From positions 60,001 to 124,000 of the forward strand of contig JAOTOM010002954.1 of NCBI GenBank assembly GCA_034440615.1: a DNA stretch of 64,000 nucleotides, in the 5' to 3' direction. Positions within the stretch are counted from its first letter, which is position 1, and each line of letters starts with the position of its first letter. Below, piece after piece: positions 1 through 11,709 of the stretch. Position numbers and translations under genes: made by a program. The notes beneath the pieces are model-generated. The model had not been told where the DNA came from, did not search any database, and worked only from the letters and a program-made list of their open reading frames with translations. This DNA is from Ashinkailepas kermadecensis. Lineage: Eukaryota; Arthropoda; Thecostraca; Neolepadidae.

Positions 1-154
1 TTAGTAGCTCTATCATCTCTGGATGAGCTACCACTCTGCCCCATTGATCTACTGCTATCCCTATTTGCTGACTGTGAGGTTCTATTGCCTATGCTGTCAC
101 TATTGGCATATCCCTGAGATGGCAATGCCACTTCTTCCCTCTCAACCCCATTAT

Positions 155-400
155 CTAGTTTCCCTGAAGGACATGTTCATATACTTTGCTTAACACTTGC
201 ACCCCCTTCTTGGAGAAGTGCAGGCCATCCCTCTGATAGAGGTCTCATGAGCCATAAAACCTGCACCACTTGTTATGTACCACCATAAATACTGCCCGGT
301 TCTGCAACGACTTATCTGGTAAGTAGGAGCTCCATACCGACGTGTTTCCACCTTGACACCTGGCGGCAAAGAGATGGTTCCAAATACGGTTGTTGGTTGC
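155..400 (-). pseudogene. Hydrolase-like retroelement coding remnant
   Basis: Reading the minus strand from about 400 down to a TAG at 155-157 gives a continuous frame broken by one TGA (plus-strand 245-247). After that stop it reads DLYQRDGLHFSKKGVQVL. The D-x-L-H-x-x-x-x-G block resembles the C-terminal Asp-His catalytic block of SGNH/GDSL-type hydrolases. Such domains are known in ORFs of some LINEs and other retroelements. Before the stop the frame reads AVFMVVHNKWCRFYGS, which also looks coding in composition. I see no nucleophile block, start codon or boundary inside the window, and the piece may continue past position 1. The overlapping open frame at 190-456 is in another register and has no recognisable features. 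The family assignment is inference from one short motif. Confidence 0.3.
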
Positions 401-479
401 TTAATAATATGATTCGGGAGAAACACAATACATGAAGGCATTAGAAGGGCCCACATGGATTGTGGGCATACACCAATAG

Positions 480-2490
480 GGTCCCATGTTAAAAGTTGAA
501 ATTATGGTGGGCCGAAACACCTTGAGGGGACACTTGTCCCCTTCAAAGTAAGCAACACAACACCCTGGGTTACAAAGTAATTTAAAACGATGCTATAACA
601 CATTCATCACTAAAACTAAACACTAAGCACTAAACACTAAACACTAAAAGATGCTAGAACCAATCACCAACAGTCGGTAAGATGATAGTGTTGCACACAG
701 AACGTTGCAACGCTTGTTTATTTTGTTTTGTAACCGAAGGTTTTTGAAGTTGCATGTCTACGTTTATAACGTTCTTAGAGCATTTTTAACAATTTTGACT
801 GCATGTTTTGACTGGATATGTTGGGTAAAGCGGAGTTAGGTTAGGTTAGGCTGGGCTAAGTTAGTTTTTACGTATGGCACAATCAATCAACATGATAAAA
901 CATCGTAGATATACCAGCTGCAAGATTTGAGACATTGTTGTGCGTGGTATGTTCGGTTAGTCAGTTATTTGGACTTAGGGGTGCTTTGGCTAGTGCTATG
1001 ATGTTAGCACCCAGCGCTTGGCATGTCCAGAAAAGGATGTCCACTCATGTTCATTCTTTACATGCATGCTTTAATACCAAATGTCAGAAAGTGGCTCTGC
1101 CGTGCCAAACTGGTCCTCCCGCTGCTAGGTCAATGCAATAAAACGAGAGGTACCTACTAATATGGTTGAAGGAAACTAACAAAATAAGATTAGGAGGAAA
1201 CACCATCTCTGAATTGTGCTGATTTCGATCCCAAGCAAGTTCATTTTTTAGGGCGGGGGCATGGCTCCCCAGTCTGAATGGCTAAGGAATGCATGGAGTC
1301 GAGCATGAATCAAGAATGGATATGATTTCTGCACAATCTGTATAATGTGTTCAAAATGTGTACAACTTTTTCCAATAGCACATCAAGTTTTTAATTATCA
1401 TGCTTACATTGTGTAACGATTTTGTAGCCACTTTGTGCTATAGATCGGTTATTTGGGCTTTGGGTGCATCGACTACACTGATCATACAGCGCCCCACTGT
1501 ATGCTATCGTCAGTTCATATATTCCATTGGATTATATAAGAATATGTTAGACTAAGGTTAATCGAGGGGATATGTATGAATCTATGAGTTACAACAACAA
1601 TATATGGTCATTACTTTGTACTGTACAAAGGTGAATTATGAAGGTGCAAAAGGTGAGGGCCTAGGTCACCATTTGCAGTCTATTCCTATCATGCAACCAC
1701 ATAGTGTTGATATGCTTAAAAGTGGGAGGGTCATTCCCAGCTGTGCACCAGTGGTACGAATGTGCAAGGACAGCTTAGATAAACTAGATACAGAATGCAC
1801 CCAGGCAATAATTATCTACATGTCCTTCCCTAAGCAAACCTAATGACAGGAGCTGCTTCATTGTACACTCGTCTTCGGCGAAATGTGCGGAGGTACCCTT
1901 AGCATGGCTGGCTCACTAGGAACGTAGGCTGTGACGCTTCACACAAAAAAGTACTGGTAGGCTGCACCGTTTCACAGTTATGCGTTGCGGGACAGTCTAC
2001 CAGCTTCGCCACCGGCCAGCGTCTGAGCCATAGGATTCGCGTGTGTGGTCGTCACGCGACCATTTGCCCTGCAGCCATGCAGTGGTAAACACAAGTCTTC
2101 GCTGTTCCCGCCTTGCATTCCTCTGTCGGCGAAACAACATTGGCAGTTCAACGAGCAGGCTACTGGACTTCTATCGACAAGCAACAATTGATAGCTGCGG
2201 ATTTCTGACTCCGGCAACACAGAATGAACAGGAAAGGTTGGAAAAAGCCAAGTTGCAAAGATGTAGCGAAAGGAGATGGAAGGATTGTGATGTCAATGAA
2301 GTATTCTCTGGCTCCAAAATAAGAACAGAATGTCCAACATTCATCCGTTTAAGAAAATGTAGTTCGAACTCTTGCTGGGGTGGCTTTATGGACCAGGATC
2401 CAAACGCTAAGAACAGCTAGTTGCATGAACCCTGGCCATGATTCCATGACTTGCAGTTTTACAGTCTAAATTTGGCAAAGCGCTTCACGT
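480..2490. other. AT-rich DNA, no recognised gene
   Basis: It holds a short CACTAAA tandem run (about 612-648) and a TTAGG-type run at 834-864. Small open frames such as 935-1141 and 1604-1843 have no recognisable domain or codon signal. I see nothing else in it. Confidence 0.5.
834..864 (+). repeat. Short TTAGG-type interspersed run
   Basis: Three consecutive TTAGG units followed by degenerate GGCTGGGCTAAGTTAG. Similar short runs occur near 23757-23790, 26982-26997 (as CCTAA), 41160-41190 and 41625-41650. TTAGG is the arthropod telomere unit, but these interstitial fragments are far too short and degenerate to be telomeric. Confidence 0.6.
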
Positions 2491-2494
2491 GCCG

Positions 2495-2690
2495 TCAATA
2501 CACCGACACGGCCACCCCGGCAGCTCGCTCTCGACTTTATCGTACCAATTGCCAACTGACCCTCCCAGCCGGAGAATAAAAGCGAGCGCGAAGCGACTCA
2601 AACCCAGCATTGCCAGGACAGCGGAGACGGGTGCAGGACAGCGCTCTAGCCAACTAAGCTACCGAGGCGGAAAGTCCCAGGGAGGCACTT
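2495..2690 (-). mobile_element. tRNA-derived SINE-like element
   Basis: On the minus strand the segment opens with a tRNA-like head. An A-box-like stretch GGTAGCTTAGTTGGCTAGAG (plus-strand 2643-2662) is followed by a B-box-like GGGTTTGAGTC (plus-strand 2595-2605). The spacing is somewhat longer than in a true tRNA, because a CGTCTCCGCTGTCC stretch sits between the boxes. Downstream on the minus strand runs about 100 bp of GC-rich body to roughly 2495. No acceptor stem closes and no target duplication was found, so this is a SINE or tRNA relic and not a functional tRNA gene. It differs in sequence from the SINE family at 55-64 kb. Confidence 0.45.
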
Positions 2691-2699
2691 GTTTGCTTA

Positions 2700-3165
2700 A
2701 TTCAGATTTATTGACAAGTCAATTAGTTACTTGATTAAATTGCATCTACTTCATTGAGAATCACATGTTTAGGGCGTAAGGAATATGTTGCATATCATAT
2801 TATTTATTGCATATGTTGTGCACTATACTGCAAGCGACATATTCAGAATTCCGTGGGATAAAATATTTCTTCACGCGGATATCACCCAACTATTTTACCA
2901 TGCAAATATTTTACTTTATATTGCTTCAGAACGACATGTAATCGAACAATCTGTCATTCTTGGCGTGAAGCCACCGTTAATTATTTGCAGGATTTAATAC
3001 CATAGTCTATGTTAAATTGCAGCATCAGGAGCATTAATAACGCCCCATTGGGTCAGTGAAATACGCTTTCCAGCACAGCATTTCCAGCTTTTGAAAAATG
3101 TCGGGATCAAGGACCAACTAATTTGCACTAACCTGATTCGTTTACCAGATTAAATGGTTTCAACG
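2700..3165. other. Unannotated AT-rich DNA
   Basis: AT-rich sequence with one short open frame (2785-2997) lacking any recognisable domain. Nothing else seen. Confidence 0.4.
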
Positions 3166-3167
3166 GT

Positions 3168-3222
3168 GTGGTGTGTGTGTAGTGTGTGGATGTGGTCATG
3201 TGTGGATGTGTATGTGTGTTTG

Positions 3223-3261
<39 letters not shown>
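3168..3261 (+). repeat. (TG)n microsatellite
   Basis: Imperfect TG repeat with GTGTAG and GTGGATG interruptions at its left, becoming a pure TG tract from about 3226 to 3261. The open frame crossing it (cysteine/valine run) is an artefact of the repeat. Confidence 0.9.
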
Positions 3262-3263
<2 letters not shown>

Positions 3264-3657
3264 TTAACGACTTTCTATGCTTTTGTATCCTACCCGGTTT
3301 CGTCTCTTGGTAAAATGCACGTGTTGTCGCCGGTGCACTGCATCACAACACTGCAGTGGCTTTTCTGTCCTGCACGAACATCAATTACTTGGAAAAGGTC
3401 AACACATTGCTCTCATGAATGCATTGAGTCACAGTTCACATCGAACAACCAACGAAGAACAGGACGTTGTGTGAAAATTTACACATTGATGAAGGGAGGC
3501 CTCGAATTAGCTCGATATCATACGACGAGTAGACAAAAATTGGTTAACATGCAAGGAAATAGCGAACGATGTTTTCTGCATATAATAATATAACAATAAA
3601 CATAGCATGGACGTTACATGTGGTATTGCATGTAAGATTCCAATGTTGATTGATAAA

Positions 3658-3693
3658 TGTGCAACGATTCGATGATGCACCTTTCTCAAAAAG
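3658..3693 (-). other. Degenerate hammerhead-like motif, inner
   Basis: On the minus strand this reads TTGAGAAAGGTGCATCATCG followed by AATCGTTGCAC. It aligns with the motif at 3786-3818 in opposite orientation about 100 bp away, and ATGAAAGTAG/CTACTTTGAT between them also pair. The left arm is thus itself a decayed head-to-head pair of ends. The hammerhead core is not intact, so activity is not expected. Confidence 0.35.
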
Positions 3694-3785
3694 AACGAAC
3701 CAATGAAAGTAGATGTTCAGTTCGTAAAACTGAATGAGCGGAATGCTAGGATTGTGGCCTGACCGTCTACTTTGATGGTTGATTT

Positions 3786-3818
3786 GCCTTCAGAAAGGTG
3801 CCACACCGAAACGTTGGG
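3786..3818 (+). other. Degenerate hammerhead-like motif
   Basis: The order is CCTTCAGAAA, a perfect stem II hairpin GGTG-CCA-CACC, then GAAACGTTGGG. This is the arrangement of the minimal Penelope hammerhead (compare 17718-17752), with the GAAACGTT half conserved and the CTGANGA half mutated. CCT can pair with GGG as a short stem I. The match is structural; cleavage is unlikely. Confidence 0.4.
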
Positions 3819-3929
3819 TATTTATAAAGTAACATTTGGAGACAAAATGAAACACTACTTATAACAACCATTCTATACGGATCCAACTTGTCTCACTACT
3901 GAACAATACTACAATAGCGTGACGACGGA

Positions 3930-5550
3930 TTCATGGACCACCACCGAAGCACGGCGGGATTTTCCGAATATGGAAACCGACACCGTTGAGAAAGTCCACC
4001 ATTGTTCTAAGCCATCCGAGTATAATGAGAGCGGCTAAAGACTATGGAGTATTCTGCTGAAATGTAAGTGACGTGACAAAGAGGCATACCGACCAGAAAA
4101 ATGCCATGATGTTTCATAATGGGCAGTTTTCAATCAAATACTGTTCTTTTTTGTTCCACTCCAATAGAAACTCAGGCAGACCTCCATGCCAGCTTTATAT
4201 ACCACTAAACGGTGCTCGGAAAATAATTTTAATGTCAAGTTCTAAAAAAGAACAATTCGCACGAGACGGAAGGTCGAGTGCATAACAGGTTTTAGAACGA
4301 GACGATAAAATTAAATATACAGCACAAGTTTAGTAAGATATTTCCCATACTATCAAATGCTTAACTTCAATATATGGGCTACATAAGCAACCTGACACTA
4401 CACTGTTTAGGCTCTTAATTACAAAAGCCATGAAACATACAAATAGCATACAGGAATGAATGACATATTGCGAAATGTAATTAAAAACGTAAGATATGTA
4501 AAACGACCTAATGGATGATGCCGAGGGAGAGCGCAAAATAACAATTTTCCACACTGTTATTCTGCATTCTTGAACAGGCCACGTAACACGCAATTATATT
4601 TTGACGTTATGAGAAAGGACATTTTGTGCATTTCATTATCCGGCCAATATATCTGACCGATAATAGTCCGCCCGATACATGCCCTTTGTTGTCAATACCT
4701 TCTTTGAGCTGGCGTAATTATAGGGCCCCGGGCTGACCTGCTGCGTGAAAACATTCGAAGACGCAGCGAGGAAACTTTCCATCCGTATGGTTAGTTGCGG
4801 CGTGCGGTAAAATAATTATAACACGAGAAGTACACAAAATCAGCTAAGCCGTATGTGGTTTACAGTATATTAAACCATGAACGATTTAAATATCATGTTT
4901 AAACCAATCGCCTCCTGCGCGTGATTGATATAAAATGCTCCTCTCACAATCGGTATATTAAAGGTCTATCATGCCGGCTTTCACGTGAGTTGTATGTGAT
5001 TTCCAATTTAACCGCCCGTGCAGTTGTGGAGGATGAATAGCAAATGGACTGGCTCTACATGTCAGCACTTAGACACTGTATAATATAAAGGTTAGTGCAC
5101 TCCAGCTTTGTATAATATAGGCCATTGCACGGTACAATTAACACCAACCGTGATATTAATAAATTATGTTAAACCACGGTTTTGCAAACCTATGCGACCC
5201 AAGAGTAATCGTACTTTCTGGATGGGATAAGCTAATTTTATTCTACACCCAAAAAGCAGACATGCACTTTGACCAGCATGCGAAAGACGTTCCTTTCCGT
5301 TCCGTGGATTGCCGAAGCGAAACATGGGATTGGCATTTTGCTCATCCAAGTCAACTGGGCTAAATTGTTACCCTCTGACCAGTTTATTTCAGAATCCCAT
5401 CGGTGTGGTCGTTAACATTTGCGGTCAGAAACATACAGTAAGACACAGATCATTATCATACGTGGATGACAATACCTCATGTGCGAGATACTACTGCAAC
5501 AAATTGTTGTAGCCTGTGGAATCGTGAACATCACATTATCTGCATTGTTA
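3930..5550. other. Spacer between inverted arms, no recognised gene
   Basis: AT-rich unique-looking DNA. Open frames at 4073-4285, 4330-4593 and 5164-5512 are short, overlap on both strands and carry no recognisable domain. Confidence 0.4.
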
Positions 5551-5556
5551 CTTGAG

Positions 5557-5755
5557 CAGAGGCGCAGCCAAGGATTGGGGGGGTACCTCCCATCCTAACA
5601 ATCCAAACATGCACGAGATTAATCGATACATTTTTGCATTTTTCGCGACGCAAAACCCAAAGTTTCGGCGCATTTCGTCCACCGAAAGCTTTCTGTTTCT
5701 TCACATCTTGTTTTTATCGGCCCACCCCCTTAGGAGAATCCTGGCTGCGCTGCTG
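5557..5755. mobile_element. Small hAT-type MITE
   Basis: The left end CAGAGGCGCAGCCAAGGATT and the reverse complement of the right end, CAGCAGCGCAGCCAGGATT, form terminal inverted repeats of about 19 bp. G- and C-runs lie just inside each end. Eight bases immediately outside are TACTTGAG on the left and CACTTGAC on the right, matching at the central six. CAG-starting inverted ends and 8-bp target duplications are hAT hallmarks. There is no coding capacity at about 199 bp, so it must have been mobilised in trans. It sits between the two Penelope-type arms. Confidence 0.65.
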
Positions 5756-5844
5756 CACTTGACTCGTGGCGCACTGAATAACTTTGTGATGAAACTACTC
5801 CAGATTCGAACACACCCACACGCGCCCAAGAGCCCGGACTTGAA

Positions 5845-6250
5845 CGTCACGCTATTGTAATATTGTTCAGCAGTGAGACAATTTGGATCCGTATAGAATG
5901 GTTGTTATGTGTAGTGTTTCTTTTTATATCCAAATGTTACTTTATATGTATCCAACGTTTCGGTGTGGCACCTTTCTAAAGGGCAAATCAAACATCAAAG
6001 TAGACAGTCAGATCACAATCGTAGTAGTCCGCTCATTCTGGTTTATAAAACTGAATACCTACTTTCATTGGTTCGTTCTTTTTGAGAAAGGTGCATCATC
6101 GAATCGTTGCACATTTATCAACGAACATTTGAATCTTACATGCAATACCACATATAACATCAATCCTATGTTTATTGTTACACTATTACATGCAAAAAAT
6201 AACATTCGCTATTTCCTTGCATGTTCACCGATTTTGTCTACTTGTATGAT
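5845..6250 (-). repeat. Right arm of 0.4-kb inverted repeat (Penelope-type end)
   Basis: Reverse complement partner of 3515-3924. It carries the minus-strand hammerhead-like motif at 5952-5983 (AGAAAGGTGCCACACCGAAA followed by CGTTGG), so the two outer motifs face each other. The left edge is the change after CGTCACGCTATTGT, and the right edge lies close to the TATCAT before the C-rich tract. Confidence 0.7.
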
Positions 6251-6261
6251 AAAGAACTAAT

Positions 6262-6540
6262 TTGACCCCCTCCCCCCAAAAATGAATAATCCCCCAACAC
6301 CCCCCCCTTCTTTTTTTGTTGGTTGGGGGGGGGGGCCCAATAAAATTTTTTTTGTAAAGGGTGTATCTTTCCCCCTCAAAATTTTTATTTTTGGTAGGAA
6401 AGAAAAAACACACCCGTGTTGTGGTGTGATGTAGCGAACACAAAACCCAACAAAAAAACAAAAACAAAAGGCAAAAAGAAAAAAAAAAATAAAAAAATAA
6501 TTATTATATATATAAATATAAAAAAAAACAAACAACCAAC
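6262..6540. repeat. Mononucleotide-run region
   Basis: Alternating runs of C, G, T and A, including about ten consecutive G, poly-A stretches and A/T tracts. The open frames crossing it (6225-6667) consist of K, F, G and P runs and are artefacts. The texture is like 51640-52480 and may reflect poor base calling. Confidence 0.7.
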
Positions 6541-6575
6541 ACACATACACACACACACACACCACACCACACACA

Positions 6576-6612
<37 letters not shown>
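6541..6612 (+). repeat. (CA)n microsatellite
   Basis: Imperfect CA tract with ACACCACACC and CATACA interruptions. It is followed by three related GGGTNTGTGGGGAC segments at about 6625, 6652 and 6818. Confidence 0.9.
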
Positions 6613-6614
<2 letters not shown>

Positions 6615-6639
6615 TTGGGAATCGGGTTTGTGGGGACAT

Positions 6640-9600
6640 GTGAATCTATCCGGGTATGTGGGGACACAAAATGTAAGTGGAGGTTTCAGTGTCTTCCGAT
6701 TGGAGTTAAGCTACAAAACGTGCCTGTGGGCATACGGAGGCACTGATGCGTGCCATAACATCCCAAAGAGGCATTTACCACCGTTCTTCATCATGATATC
6801 GCAATTGCGTATATTACCGGGTTTGTGGGGACTTTAAATGGGCGGAGCTTATCTATTGTCTCCACCCACATCATGACCCCACAAACCAATGTTCCGAGAA
6901 ATGCAATGGCCGCTCATACATACTTCTACGGGTGCATACTTCTAGTGGTGAGGATGCCGTATTCTGACATGTATTCGGGCTGGAGGAAATCTATCGATGC
7001 AGTGGCCGCGTGCGGATCGATTGGGGTGTTTCATTGTGCCTCATAATAAATGCTGAAATTATTGGTGGTCTAAACGAACATTTGGTGATGACGGGGATGT
7101 GTTCCTGGGGTCACAGTTTCGTAGACAAATGCACGAAGAACGTGAATACATTTTCATTATCTAGGATTACATCACGAAAATCGAGAAGCGCTTTGTGAAT
7201 TCAAGTACAGTCAAGTCTTGGCTGCAACGTGGTATGCACCATTCGACTGAGAAATGCAGGTTGTCCCCGCCAATTTGCAGCACAGTTGCTGATGTAGGCC
7301 AACTCTAACATTGGAGTCTGGAAAACATCAGGGACTTCTTACCTTTCTCGTTATCGGTGGAATGACGTTTAAAGACCGCCGTGTGTATTCGCATACAGTA
7401 AAGTAAGGGGAATCAGACCGTGCAATGAATGATGACGCAATATTTCAACTGAGTCCGCCAAAGTGCATCATATATGTAACATTTCGCGACAAATAGTGAA
7501 TGCACTCTCGAGCAATTGCTTTGTGCACAAAGATCACCCGCTCGATTACCATCACTACAGAGAGACTGCAAGTACAGCCGAAGCAGGTTCACTATGGGAT
7601 ATTTGCGAAGAAAACATGTACTGTTGTGCTGCAATGCAAGCAAAATATTGCATGCATGAAACCTGATTAGTTTTTCGAAAATGGTGTTAAATATTTGACA
7701 TTATGCGCTTATTGGCCTATCCAATGCGAAGCTGTCCGGGCATCGATACACTCGCGAAGCTTTTGGTATTAGATATTATAATTGCTGCAACGGATTGCAA
7801 TGCACATTAGTTCTTCTATCCTCCGATGTCTCTTGAAATAAAATCACTTCTGGGGATTGTCCGTAGCTTGAAATCATAGGTATGAGTAAATAATGTGAGG
7901 TTTTTCAAGTGTTTGCAACATGTCGAATTAATGAACCTTGCGACATATCCAACAATTCGCACAAGCCATCCGGCCTGGAAAATATATGCTCTATTACTAT
8001 CCACCCACTAGATGACTGTGAAAATCATGCGCTTTGTGCGCAGTTAGTGGGCGAGTGATAGTGATATTGAGTGAGCTATTATATGAGGCAGCGAAGGTGG
8101 CTACAGGCGAACAAATTAGCTGGTATAAAAGTGCTTCGGGATTGCACAAATTGTCTTTTACTTACAGTGTGGTCATTTGATGCATCCGTTTTGCAACATT
8201 TTTGAGTGATTGACAACAACTAATTAATATTTAACTTAACTCTGGTGCGGGATGGCTCCGCTTGCCGGCAAAGCACTTTCAAAGGGAGCACTTTCAAACC
8301 CCCTGACAACTCGGACAGTAATCGACCGATGTTATCGCAGAAGATGGTAATTCATTTCTTGTGACTTGATATGATTCTTGTGACTTGTGACTTTTGCAAC
8401 ATACAATAACGACAATTTTGGTACAGGCGAATACAGCAGCTCCCCCATAAAATACAACTGATGGAATTGGGGATATTTTCCAAACACCACGGCTTCTAAA
8501 TTCCGCAACCGGTTTCGTCAATTATTGCTTCATTATATAGCCAATGAAATTACCTTTCTTCTCACGTGAGAACAGTCAATTTTCCAAATTGCACGCCCAT
8601 TCACTTCGCTTCACTTCTATATTGTAGGATGTTTCCTTCATATATGATACCTCCAATTTTGAACTTAATGTTGTATTGAGCAAAAGTAATGACAACAGAG
8701 GCGCTTGACACGCGAATAGCATGCTTTCGCTATGGTGGAAACAAGTAATCGAAAAGGGAGGCAATTTGGTGCACATAATGGTGGTAAGTATCGTTGTTAT
8801 CGATGTTATCGAACGTCTCATGATGCATACATCCATGCCAGAATTAGAACCTTTCTAGAAGACCACTTCAATTTCACCATTGACAGACTCGGGGACATCA
8901 ATAATATGGATTATCCTGGCAGTTCGATATAATCGCTGACTGAACTAGCCATGTCATCAAATGAAAATCAAAGCAAAACGTTCCTCTCAGAAGCATTCCC
9001 CTGGCACCTGTATTCTAGGTTCTCCGGGAACCCCTGGAGGAGTAGGAGCCGGCGGATCTTCTGTGGATCGCTGGCGCGATCACAGTATTCTCCACTCACG
9101 GTGCTGGAGAGACTGCTGCCAGACTTAACTCGCTTAGTACTGTTTTTTAGTAGATAAACTAAATTTCACTAACTACATGCACCTGTAAAATCAGACCTAG
9201 CCTCCAGCTCACCACACTCTGCATCCGCCCTTGGTATGGATGTAAGTTATAACCTTTCATAATATTTCCACAGTAGGCTTATTATAGGTGCTACAAAGTT
9301 GTTTGGTAGTTTTTCAAGGCAACCGAAGTGATCAGAAGGAAGCCAATAATTGTATTTCTTCCCTTTGCAATCCTCTCCCCAAAAATCACTTGGAGCCGCT
9401 TGTGACCAAAGCATACTTTCGAAATAATTCAAGACTTTCTCGAATCTCCCATAATCGTTCATGCAGTTCGATAGTTCCTCAGTATGACGAATTGTATGAG
9501 CTTCGGCAATGCAACTTTTACTCCATTTCTTATGTACATTGACGCGCCTCTGGTAAGCATAAGTACGCTTAAGCTCTTCAATTTATATAGACTTATCTTT

Positions 9601-11440
9601 CAAAATTGGCTGCTAAGCGAGTGAGGAATGTTTCAATGCTTTTGAAATTATAGACCTAAGAAACCATGGATGTCATCCCGCCAGTCATCCTAGAACCGTT
9701 CGTCAGCAAAGTAGAAAGGTCGGAAGTTCGAATCCTATGTAGAAAATATAAGTACTGAAATTCGCCAGGTCTGAGGATAATCGCTCGAAGCGTTCAGGAG
9801 CTTCATACAATAAACCTCTGGATGAAAGTAACTTTGTGACCACTCCCGTAATAGGGTTATCAAGAGACGAAGTAGCGTGAAAATCTATCCTAGACTGGCA
9901 TTTACTCCCGGAAGCTTTTAAAATGACACATACAATTATCCTCACACATTTGAACCACCCTGATTGTGCCTGATATAGAAACAAGATTAATAAAAAGATG
10001 CACACTCCATAATAAACCATGTCACAGTGTGAGCGTATTGTCTTTGCTATCTTGCCACTAGTATTGGTCACCTAGATCCGCCTATGATGAAATTGCATCT
10101 TTAAGACAGGCTGTCATCGTACAAAGCCGACAATTCGGTATATCTGGTCATATTAATGTGATATATAGCAGCAACATCCCTCAAAATCACTTTCATGGCA
10201 AATTCCTTTTCTAATGTCCCTGGCAATGTCAATGCGAACCTTTCACATGAATTCTTACTATTTATACTTTCAAGCTATGTTATGATCAATGGAAACTGAA
10301 AAAGATGATCCCATAAAACATGGAAACACACTTTCAAAAAATCGTAGCCTGGTTTTGGAAGCACCTGTAAGTGCTTATAAATTTCAAAATTATAAGTGTA
10401 GGCATTTGATGAACGCCCTATCGATTGGCTATAGATTCATGTCAGCTAGATTAAAATCGATCACAAAATGTTGGAGCGATAGCCATGGGCGTCACCACCG
10501 CTGGGACCCTGGGGTCCGGACCCCACCTCACTGCTTGATGGGTTTCGACCTCACCTTGAAAACTGACAAGCTTTGGGAAAAGACGACAGCTATCTAAAGT
10601 TTCCCAATTTCTGTATCAGGTGACATCTGAATCAGGTGGATGTATTCGACCGACGGACCCACCAGGGGCCACCGGGTGCGTCTCCGTCGCAGTCATTGTC
10701 ACCATGTCCTGCGACGTGTCAGACGAGTGGGCCCGCCTGTCTGTCTGACGTATGCTTTAAGAGAAAGAGTTGTGCAGCTAATGCATAGTATTGTGTATTA
10801 CAGAACAGCAAACATTATTTTTCCTTCCTATATGCTGGTGATCGAACGCTCATCTCCATTGCGGCTTTGGGTTCCAGCTGCTGAATGAAATGATTTCTCA
10901 ATAGCAATAGGCACCAATTGCAATAGCCATTGGTACGGCAGGGACGCCAATCTGCAAAGGGCTAACAGTAATAACGTAATAAAAAATAATGCAAAGACCC
11001 GCGTAATAACCTGTGATTTCATGACGACGAAAAACGCTTTTCTGTCTCTATGACGGGAGGTGAGGGGGTTGGCTGCCCGTGTCTGGTTAAACAGGAACAG
11101 AGGGACTCTGGAAGAGCAGAGGCTGAGCTTTCGAGCAACTGAACTGAATATTTGGATATTTTTTTAACGTCGGGGCTCCAGAACTGAAGTTGACCAAGTG
11201 CGAGTTCTTTTGCGTTAAGTGAGGGACGGGATGGAGGATGATGATGGGACAAGAGACAGCCACGGCATTGCCTCTTTAGCTTGAAAATTGTTACTGCGCC
11301 CCTGGGATTGAACCACACGTGGAAATTGAGCGTGATGACGCTATTGGCAATAGCAACACGAAGGTGTGATCCGTCACTCGCTTGCAACGCAAAACCTTTC
11401 GAAGTGTAAGTCACACATGCGCCATTTCCGTCGCAATTAG
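6640..11440. other. Long AT-rich segment without recognised genes
   Basis: Many overlapping short frames occur on both strands; none shows a domain, a repeat-element motif or splice-supported structure I recognise. At 10486-10530 the GGGCGTCACCACCG and GGGGTCCGGACCCC stretches look like one end of a hAT-type element, but no partner end was found. Confidence 0.4.
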
Positions 11441-11465
11441 ATTAAGATGCATCGGACGAAACTGG

Positions 11466-11553
11466 CACAATACTGCTATATTACGTTATTGCTCAATACT
11501 GCTATATACTGCTATATACTGCTATATATTGCTCAATACTGCTATTGCTCAAA
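11466..11553 (+). repeat. Short tandem repeat, ACTGCTATAT type
   Basis: About eight imperfect copies of a 10-11-bp unit built on TACTGCTATA and TTGCTCAATA. The open frames at 11382-11705 and 11447-11665 owe their length to this tract. Confidence 0.75.
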
Positions 11554-11709
11554 ATATCAACATCAGGGGAAAGAACTCGTCCATGCTTCAGATGGATGCA
11601 TTTTCTACGGAGCTAAGACGCTCAACTCTCGGAATGGTTGCACAATGTTTCGATCCCATGTCTAGCCGGCGGATTTTCAAGTCATTGAGCGCAGGCGTAT
11701 CCTAGTCAC

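Larger units (their letters stand above)
3515..3924 (+). repeat. Left arm of 0.4-kb inverted repeat (Penelope-type end)
   Basis: This arm is the reverse complement of 5845-6250 with numerous substitutions (roughly 85% identity by eye). Shared landmarks are the AACATGCAAGGAAATAGCGAA start, GTGCAACGATTCGATGATGCAC, CCACACCGAAACGTTGG and the distal ACAATAGCGTGACG. Outside ACAATAGCGTGACG the two sides become unrelated, which fixes the inner boundary. The AGAAAGGTGCCACACCGAAACG element has the layout of a Penelope-type hammerhead with a degenerate core, so I interpret the arms as terminal sequence of an old Penelope-like family. No reverse transcriptase fragment is visible between or beside the arms. 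Confidence 0.7.

Noticed and set aside
834..864. Telomere or telomeric insertion
   Set aside because: Only three perfect TTAGG units; such short runs are scattered throughout the window.
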